From positions 1 to 13,494 of the forward strand of contig DAOUVG010000016.1 of NCBI GenBank assembly GCA_030667735.1: a stretch of 13,494 nt of DNA. Direction: 5' to 3'. The position numbers were made by a program, and so were the translations under genes. A model generated the notes under the pieces. The model made no database searches and was not told the DNA's origin. It worked only from the letters and a program-made list of their open reading frames with translations. Positions 6,770-13,494 of the stretch are shown here, in pieces (position 1 is the stretch's first letter; every line of letters begins with the position of its first letter). Source of the stretch: Dehalococcoidales bacterium. GTDB lineage: Bacteria; Chloroflexota; Dehalococcoidia; Dehalococcoidales; Fen-1064.

Positions 6770-6798
6770 AGTATAACGTAAGGATAGTGCTTATACAA
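6770..6798 (-). promoter_or_regulatory. Promoter of rel overlapped by an inverted repeat
   Basis: On the - strand TTGTAT (6798-6793) and TATACT (6775-6770) are separated by exactly 17 bp, a sigma-70 arrangement with four and five matching bases. Transcription should start near 6763, about 25 bases before the GTG start of rel. An inverted repeat, GTATAA (6771-6776) and TTATAC (6791-6796), covers parts of both boxes with centres 20 bp apart, so a dimeric regulator could bind here. Confidence 0.6.
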
Positions 6799-6824
6799 AA
6801 AAACAGGGGCCGGCCGACGGTAAC

Positions 6825-6854
6825 TTTACAAGCCTGACACCGATAGGGTAATCT
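6825..6854 (+). promoter_or_regulatory. Weak candidate promoter of hisS
   Basis: TTTACA (6825-6830, five of six bases) is followed after 18 bp by TAATCT (6849-6854), a poor -10 match. Transcription would begin near 6861, about 20 bases before the TTG start and just ahead of the Shine-Dalgarno sequence at 6871. It is the best candidate in the divergent rel-hisS spacer. Confidence 0.35.
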
Positions 6855-6882
6855 AGCTTAGAGACGATACGGAGGGGGAGCA

Positions 6883-8130
6883 TTGTACCGAGCACCACGC
6901 GGTACTACAGACATCCTGCCAGAGCAGCAGGCATACTGGCGCTACATTGAGCAGAAGGCCGCCCGGATTTGCCGGCTCTACGGCTACGAGCGCATCGACC
7001 TGCCCATGTTTGAGGACACCGGGCTGTTTACCCGCGGCGTGGGAGAGGGCACCGATATCGTCGAGAAGGAAATGTATGTCTTTGAAGACCGGGGGGGCAA
7101 CAGCCTGGCCTTGAGGCCGGAGGGCACCGCCTCCGTATGCCGGGCCTATCTGGAGCATGGCCTCCACAACCGCCCCCAGCCAGTGAAGCTGTTCTATATC
7201 GGCCCTGCTTTCCGCTACGAGCGGCCTCAGGCAGGAAGATACCGGCAGCACAACCAGTTCGGCTGCGAGGCTATCGGTGATGCCGACCCGGCTCTTGACG
7301 CCGAGGTTATCGACATGGCCTGGCAGTTCTTCTTCAGCCTGGGCCTGGGCCGCTTCACGGTGGTGATAAACAGCATCGGCTGCAGGAAGTGCCGCACGGA
7401 GTATCTATCGGCCCTTAAAGAACACTACAGCCCGCACTTGGATGAAGTCTGCCCCGACTGCCAGGTCCGTTTCCAGAAAAACCCTCTGCGGCTGCTGGAC
7501 TGCAAGAACCCCCGGTGCCAGCCGATAGCGGACGGGGCACCGAAGAGCGCCGACTACCTCTGTCCCGAGTGCACCGAGCACTACGACGAGATGAAAAGAC
7601 ACCTTGGCATCCTTGAAATCCCTTTCAAGGAAGACCGCCGCCTGGTCCGCGGGTTCGATTACTATACTCGCACGGTATTCGAGGTGCAACCCGAGGCAGG
7701 GGGGTCCCAGAGCTCTCTGGGCGGTGGCGGGAGGTATGACGGCCTGCTCGAAGAACTGGGCGGGAAGCCGACCCCCGGAGTCGGTTTCGCCACCGGCATC
7801 GAGCGCATGGTGCTCGGCCTGACCAGGGAGAATATCCCCGTACCCCCGATACCCGGTCCGGAGTTCTTTATTGCTCACCTCGGCAACGAAGCCAGGGACT
7901 CCGCGATGAAACTGGCGACTACCCTGCGACACAAAGGGGCGGCGGTACTGATATCAACCGGCGGTCGCAGCCTCAAGGCCCAGCTAAGGCAGGCAAACAC
8001 CCTGGGCATCCCCAGGGTGGCCATCATCGGGGAGGATGAGGTCAGGACAGGCACGGTAATGCTGCGCGATATGACCACCTCAAAACAGGAGAGCGTGCCG
8101 GTGGGGAAGCTGGTGGAATTGGTGGTATAA
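6883..8130 (+). CDS. hisS: Histidine-tRNA ligase
   Basis: This 415-residue class II aminoacyl-tRNA synthetase activates histidine with ATP and charges tRNA-His. APRGTTDILP opens the catalytic domain. RPEGT (78-82), the motif 2 region FRYERPQAGRYRQHNQFG (110-127), the histidine-specific RGFDYYT (256-262), GGGGRYDGL (280-288) and motif 3 GVGFATGIERM (299-309) are all present. The insertion between them carries four cysteine pairs (167/170, 190/193, 207/212, 227/230) that look metal-binding. I believe this pattern is common in the Gram-positive-type enzymes. The anticodon-binding domain covers about 325-415. The start is TTG at 6883, with GGAGG at 6871-6875 seven bases upstream; an in-frame stop at 6859 rules out a longer form. 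gyrB follows on the same strand but has its own promoter. Confidence 0.95.
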   Translation: MYRAPRGTTDILPEQQAYWRYIEQKAARICRLYGYERIDLPMFEDTGLFTRGVGEGTDIVEKEMYVFEDRGGNSLALRPEGTASVCRAYLEHGLHNRPQPVKLFYIGPAFRYERPQAGRYRQHNQFGCEAIGDADPALDAEVIDMAWQFFFSLGLGRFTVVINSIGCRKCRTEYLSALKEHYSPHLDEVCPDCQVRFQKNPLRLLDCKNPRCQPIADGAPKSADYLCPECTEHYDEMKRHLGILEIPFKEDRRLVRGFDYYTRTVFEVQPEAGGSQSSLGGGGRYDGLLEELGGKPTPGVGFATGIERMVLGLTRENIPVPPIPGPEFFIAHLGNEARDSAMKLATTLRHKGAAVLISTGGRSLKAQLRQANTLGIPRVAIIGEDEVRTGTVMLRDMTTSKQESVPVGKLVELVV

Positions 8131-8144
8131 ACTACCTTCCAATA

Positions 8145-10245
<2,101 letters not shown>

Positions 10246-10287
10246 AAATCCGTACTGCCAACTGTATCCCGGCGACTGCCCGCGCCA

Positions 10288-10902
10288 CTACCCCTGCCGC
10301 TCCCCCAAATACAGCCCTTGCTCCCTGATGTAGTCCTCCACCACCTGAGGGACCAGACCGGTGATGGAAACGCCACGGGCGACGCGCTCCCTGATGTCGG
10401 ACGCTCTGATGTCCACCTGCGGCTTGTCAAGCATTATCACTCTCTCTGACAGTCCCTGAATACTGCCTTCCAGAGCGGCAAGGTCTGGTCTGATAACCCC
10501 CGGCCTGGGCACGGCCACCAGGCAGCACAGCCTGATGATACGCTCCGGGGCATGCCACCGGGGAAACTGGGACAGGCCGTCCCACCCCAAGATAAAGTAG
10601 ACCTCGTCTCCGGTACCAAGCCGGTGCCATAACTCGGCCAGGGTATCGAGAGTATAAGAGGGCCCTTCACGCTCTACCTCCATGTTGGAAGTGCTGTAGT
10701 GAGCAATACCGTCAATGGCCAGGCGCACCATGGCCACGCGGTGCGCGGCCGGAGAGACCGGAGTGTCCGCCTTCAGCCACGGCTGACCGGCAGGCACAAA
10801 CAGGACCTCATTCAAGTCCAACCTGTCTTTGACCTCCTCGGCCACAGCCAGGTGACCGTTGTGGACAGGGTCAAAGGTACCGCCGAGCACGCCTAACTTC
10901 AT
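10288..10902 (-). CDS. nadD: Nicotinate-nucleotide adenylyltransferase
   Basis: This 204-residue protein joins ATP and nicotinate mononucleotide to give deamido-NAD, a late step of NAD synthesis. GGTFDPVHNGH (7-17) is the nucleotidyltransferase signature with the HxGH catalytic histidines. SYTLDTL (82-88), YFILGWDGL (102-110) and VPRPG (131-135) follow the NadD pattern. The C-terminal motif, usually ISSTxIR, reads IRASDIR here, and the GAD motif reads GWD; both are conservative enough to keep the assignment. Its ATG lies only four bases after the obgE stop codon, and the Shine-Dalgarno sequence is weak, so translation is probably coupled to obgE. It ends 42 nt from the convergent gyrB stop; I see no clear terminator there. 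Confidence 0.92.
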   Translation of the reverse strand: MKLGVLGGTFDPVHNGHLAVAEEVKDRLDLNEVLFVPAGQPWLKADTPVSPAAHRVAMVRLAIDGIAHYSTSNMEVEREGPSYTLDTLAELWHRLGTGDEVYFILGWDGLSQFPRWHAPERIIRLCCLVAVPRPGVIRPDLAALEGSIQGLSERVIMLDKPQVDIRASDIRERVARGVSITGLVPQVVEDYIREQGLYLGERQG

Positions 10903-10906
10903 CCCG

Positions 10907-12163
10907 TCACCATTCCCATTCCAGATCTCCGCAGCGGACCTTATCTCCCGGCCTGGCGCCGGCCTTCTTCAACGCACGGTTCAGGCCCAGGCGGATTAGC
11001 TGGCGGTTGAGCTGGGCACGCATCACAGAGCTGGTCACGTCACCACGCGTAATGATTCGCTCCAGTACCGGCGCGTTGAGTATGTAGGTATCTCCCTCCT
11101 TACCCACGGAAACACTGTCTCCCCTGGGCTGTGGTCGGAACACCTTCCCGGGAACCTCCTTACCGCTGTCGCCCACATCCGAGAGCATCTGCATCGCCCG
11201 TTCCATTAGTCCGGCAACACCCTCTCCGGTCGCTGCCGACACCGGCACCGGTACGATACCAGCACCGTCAAATACACGTCTTATCTCCGGCAATCTCGCC
11301 TGAGTCTCGGGCAGGTCAATCTTGTTTACCACCACCAGTTGGGGCTTCCGTCCCAGAGCAGCGTCGAACAGACCAAGCTCAGTGTTGACCCGGACCATAT
11401 CCTCAACCGGCGACTCGGAGCTACCGTCGACCACGTGAATGAACATTCGGGTGCGCGTTGCGTGGCGCAGGAAATCATGACCGAGACCGCGTCCTGCATG
11501 AGCACCCTCGATCAGACCGGGAATTTCAGCGAGGACGAAGACCTTCATGCTCACCTCGACAACTCCGACCACCGGCTCCTTCGTCGTGAACGGATAGTCG
11601 GCGATTCTGGGTTTAGCTGCCGATGCCGCAGCCAGGAGTGTCGATTTACCCACGTTTGGATACCCGATAATCCCAACGTCAGCAATCAGACGCAACTCCA
11701 GGAGCAGGGTCCTTTCCTCACCGGACTCTCCCTTCTGAGCAATCTGGGGCGCTTGATTGGTCGATGAAGCAAAGTGGGTGTTGCCCAGCCCCGCCTTGCC
11801 TCCCCTGGCGACCACCACTCGCTGCCCGGGCTGTTCCAGGTCGGCCAGAAGGGCATCGGCGCCCGACCGGTCCTTGTCCAGTATCATGGTTCCCAGAGGT
11901 ACCATCAGAAACAGGTATTCTCCTCGTGGCCCGTGCTTCTTCCTCCTCTGTCCGTTTCCACCACGCCCCGCTTTATAGGACGCCTTACGCCGAAATGCAA
12001 GCAGGTTGGTAACACTGTCATCAGCCACAATGACCACATTACCCCCGTCACCACCATCACCACCATCAGGCCCCCCGTAGGGAACATACTTCTCCCTGCG
12101 AAAGCTTATCGCACCGCTACCCCCGTTGCCGGCCCTGACCTTAATCTCAGCTGTATCAAACAT
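10907..12163 (-). CDS. obgE: Obg-family GTPase (ribosome assembly)
   Basis: This 418-residue GTPase belongs to the Obg/CgtA family, which binds the large ribosomal subunit and links its assembly to GTP and ppGpp levels. The glycine-rich Obg domain (1-158) includes GGPDGGDGGDGGNV. The G domain has G1 GYPNVGKST (167-175), G2 threonines 193-194 in YPFTTKEP, G4 NKID (280-283) and G5 SAATGEG (309-315). G3 is AEIPGLIEGA (212-221) with glutamate 213 in place of the usual aspartate of DxxG. A C-terminal OCT domain (about 340-418) is present, ending in GDLEWEW. The ATG at 12163 has only a weak GGGA upstream. It is followed within four bases by nadD and preceded by a 235-bp spacer after dnaA. In organisms with ppGpp, Obg proteins can bind it, which ties it to rel in this window. 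Confidence 0.95.
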   Translation of the reverse strand: MFDTAEIKVRAGNGGSGAISFRREKYVPYGGPDGGDGGDGGNVVIVADDSVTNLLAFRRKASYKAGRGGNGQRRKKHGPRGEYLFLMVPLGTMILDKDRSGADALLADLEQPGQRVVVARGGKAGLGNTHFASSTNQAPQIAQKGESGEERTLLLELRLIADVGIIGYPNVGKSTLLAAASAAKPRIADYPFTTKEPVVGVVEVSMKVFVLAEIPGLIEGAHAGRGLGHDFLRHATRTRMFIHVVDGSSESPVEDMVRVNTELGLFDAALGRKPQLVVVNKIDLPETQARLPEIRRVFDGAGIVPVPVSAATGEGVAGLMERAMQMLSDVGDSGKEVPGKVFRPQPRGDSVSVGKEGDTYILNAPVLERIITRGDVTSSVMRAQLNRQLIRLGLNRALKKAGARPGDKVRCGDLEWEW

Positions 12164-12398
12164 TTTCCCGCACTAACCAACCATATATTACAAGTAATAG
12201 ATAAAAAGCTACTATTCTTAACTCAGGGTATAAGGAGAATATTCTTATTACTAATACTAGCACGTATCTGTGTAACATTGAATTTGCTGGCGGGGTAAGA
12301 TTGCGACAATAGTGTGAGTGTGGTCCCGACGGTGTTATTGAAAGGGGAGCAAGTTATCGAAAAACTGTGTCCGTCTATCCAAATCCTGCGAGGGACTA
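12164..12398. other. AT-rich spacer between dnaA and obgE; candidate replication-origin-related region
   Basis: This 235-bp gap is clearly richer in A and T than the rest of the window, especially at 12178-12290, and has no convincing gene. It contains a 14-bp element TATTACAAGTAATA (12186-12199) with perfect six-base arms, a related TATTACTAATA (12246-12256), and a palindrome AGAATATTCT (12236-12245). Nearer dnaA are two near-identical 10-mers, GTTATTGAAA (12334-12343) and GTTATCGAAA (12353-12362), and CTATCCAAA (12375-12383). No canonical TTATNCACA box is present. It could hold the obgE promoter, part of an origin, or both. Confidence 0.4.
12254..12262 (-). promoter_or_regulatory. Candidate extended -10 promoter of obgE
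   Basis: On the - strand TGCTAGTAT (12262-12254) is an extended -10-like sequence, similar to TGCTACAAT of dinB and TGCTATAAT of gyrB but with two mismatches. TTCAAT lies 17 bp upstream as a weak -35. It would give a leader of roughly 85 nt. Part of the TATTACTAATA element overlaps it. Confidence 0.3.
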
Positions 12399-13494
12399 TT
12401 AATTTGCCGTACGTGAGGACGAGTGCAGCTTCTGCTGGATATTGAACACCTGCCGTCTCAGGTGGGGGTCATTGCCGATATTGTTGGCAATCTTTTCATA
12501 GGCGTAGCTGATAGTCGACGGACTCCGTCCACCCAGCTCTCTGCCGATATCCGCCAGGGAGCATTCGGTTTCCTGCCTCATAAGGTACATGGTGACCTGT
12601 CGGGCCAGGACGGTAGCCTCGTCCCTTTTCCTTCCCTTGATTTCAGAAAGGGGCATCTGGAAGCTTGTGGCCACGGCCTCGACAATCTGCGGTGGAGTGA
12701 GTCGCGCCGGTGGAGATTCCTTGCTGGCGATGTCGTCCAGAGCTCGGGAGGCCATCTCAGGAGTAATCATGGTTTTCATAATCCTGGCGTAGGCAATGAC
12801 ACGGTTCAGGGAACCCTCGAGTCGTCTTATGTTCTCCTTGATCTGGAGGGCGATGAGTTCGAGAACGTCCGGCATAATCTCCATACCCTCCCGCTTCGCT
12901 TTCGCTTGCAGGATGGACAGGCGTGTCTCGAAGTCGGGCGGCTGGAGGTCGGTGACCAGCCCCCATTCGAAGCGGGAGCGCATTTGTTCCTGGATTTGTG
13001 GCATCGACCGCGGCGGGCAGTCGCAGGTGACGGCAACCTGACGGTTGTCCGCATGTAGTGCGTTGAAAGTATGGAAGAAGTTCTCTCTGGTACGTTCCTT
13101 GCCACCGAAGAACTGAACATCATCTACCATGAGTACGTCCACGCTGCGATACTTCCTGCGGAATTCCTCGGTTTCACCGCCGCGTATGGCGCTGACCAGT
13201 TCGTTGGTGAACTGCTCCGCGCTGACGTAAAGAGCGTCAAGCCCGTCGGCCGAGACGGCATGTCCGATAGCGTGCAGGAGATGGGTCTTGCCCATCCCGG
13301 CCGGTCCGTGGATAAACAGGGGATTGTAGGTTTTCCCCGGGTTTTCAACTACCTTCTGTGCGGCGGCGTAGGCAAGCTGGTTGGAACTACCGACAACAAA
13401 GGTGTCAAAAGTGTACCTCGGATTGAATAGAGGAAGAGACCTGCTCTGGCCCCGGACACCGGCTTCAGCGGCTATACCGGCCCCGCCGACTTTA
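12399..13494 (-). CDS. dnaA: Chromosomal replication initiator DnaA (5' end outside window)
   Basis: The open frame continues past the right edge, so 364 codons of the 3' part are seen. DnaA is the AAA+ ATPase that opens the replication origin. The visible part starts in the linker and runs into domain III with NPRYTFDTFVVG and NPLFIHGPAGMGKTHLLHA (Walker A at about 13284-13307). Walker B VDDVQFFGGKERT follows near 13119-13127, then the arginine-finger segment SRFEWGL and sensor II IRRLEGSLN. Domain IV carries the helix-turn-helix and ends near the stop. Its DNA-recognition signature, normally GRDHSTV, reads GRSPSTI (12510-12530): the Asp-His pair that reads the DnaA box is Ser-Pro. The sensor I segment reads TCDCPP instead of SSDRPP. 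The methionine at 13295 lies inside Walker A and is not the start. obgE and nadD lie downstream on the same strand. Confidence 0.95.
   Translation of the reverse strand, partial: KVGGAGIAAEAGVRGQSRSLPLFNPRYTFDTFVVGSSNQLAYAAAQKVVENPGKTYNPLFIHGPAGMGKTHLLHAIGHAVSADGLDALYVSAEQFTNELVSAIRGGETEEFRRKYRSVDVLMVDDVQFFGGKERTRENFFHTFNALHADNRQVAVTCDCPPRSMPQIQEQMRSRFEWGLVTDLQPPDFETRLSILQAKAKREGMEIMPDVLELIALQIKENIRRLEGSLNRVIAYARIMKTMITPEMASRALDDIASKESPPARLTPPQIVEAVATSFQMPLSEIKGRKRDEATVLARQVTMYLMRQETECSLADIGRELGGRSPSTISYAYEKIANNIGNDPHLRRQVFNIQQKLHSSSRTAN

Noticed and set aside
7381..7572. Four cysteine pairs in HisRS as a novel zinc domain
   Set aside because: This insertion pattern is, as far as I recall, ordinary for Gram-positive-type histidine-tRNA ligases.
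12423..13430. Long + strand frames opposite dnaA
   Set aside because: They are antisense to a clear DnaA coding region and show no family signature.

Overview
The window looks like a core, vertically inherited chromosomal segment next to the replication-initiation gene of a moderately GC-rich bacterium. It is probably a member of the Chloroflexota, class Dehalococcoidia. This placement is an inference. It rests on the clustering of dnaA, obgE and nadD with gyrB, rel and hisS, which I recall from the start of Dehalococcoides-type chromosomes, and on the general character of the proteins: a 647-residue GyrB without the proteobacterial insertion, and a HisRS with a four-cysteine-pair insertion. 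I see no mobile element, CRISPR array, tRNA or rRNA.

Layout from left to right. (1) A + strand block holds dinB (DNA polymerase IV), then a promoter and a tight three-gene run: a Lin0512-family protein, ilvE (branched-chain aminotransferase) and plsY (acyl-phosphate glycerol-3-phosphate acyltransferase). (2) A - strand block converges on plsY: rel (ppGpp synthetase/hydrolase), rpsT (ribosomal protein S20) and a class II aldolase/adducin-family enzyme, with a short dispersed-repeat-like element between the last two. (3) hisS, then gyrB, run on the + strand, divergent from rel. (4) A - strand block converges on gyrB: dnaA (5' end outside the window), a 235-bp AT-rich spacer, obgE and nadD.

Functionally the segment joins replication initiation and topology (dnaA, gyrB), translesion synthesis (dinB), ribosome assembly and translation (rpsT, obgE, hisS) and the stringent response (rel). 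The rest is basic metabolism: NAD, branched-chain amino acids and phospholipid.

Start usage is mixed. Two genes begin with GTG (Lin0512, rel) and two with TTG (rpsT, hisS). Several promoters put an extended or near-consensus -10 box only 4-5 nt before an ATG, which suggests leaderless transcripts.

No new multi-gene system is evident. The points worth a second look are altered signature residues in otherwise intact core proteins: the DnaA box-recognition motif, the Rel RXKD motif and HD motif, the GyrB ATP site and Toprim domain, and the Obg G3 motif. Others are a pair of near-identical 10-mers beside dnaA that could be variant DnaA boxes, and a structured gyrB leader with a possible leaderless upstream ORF and an exact 12-bp repeat.
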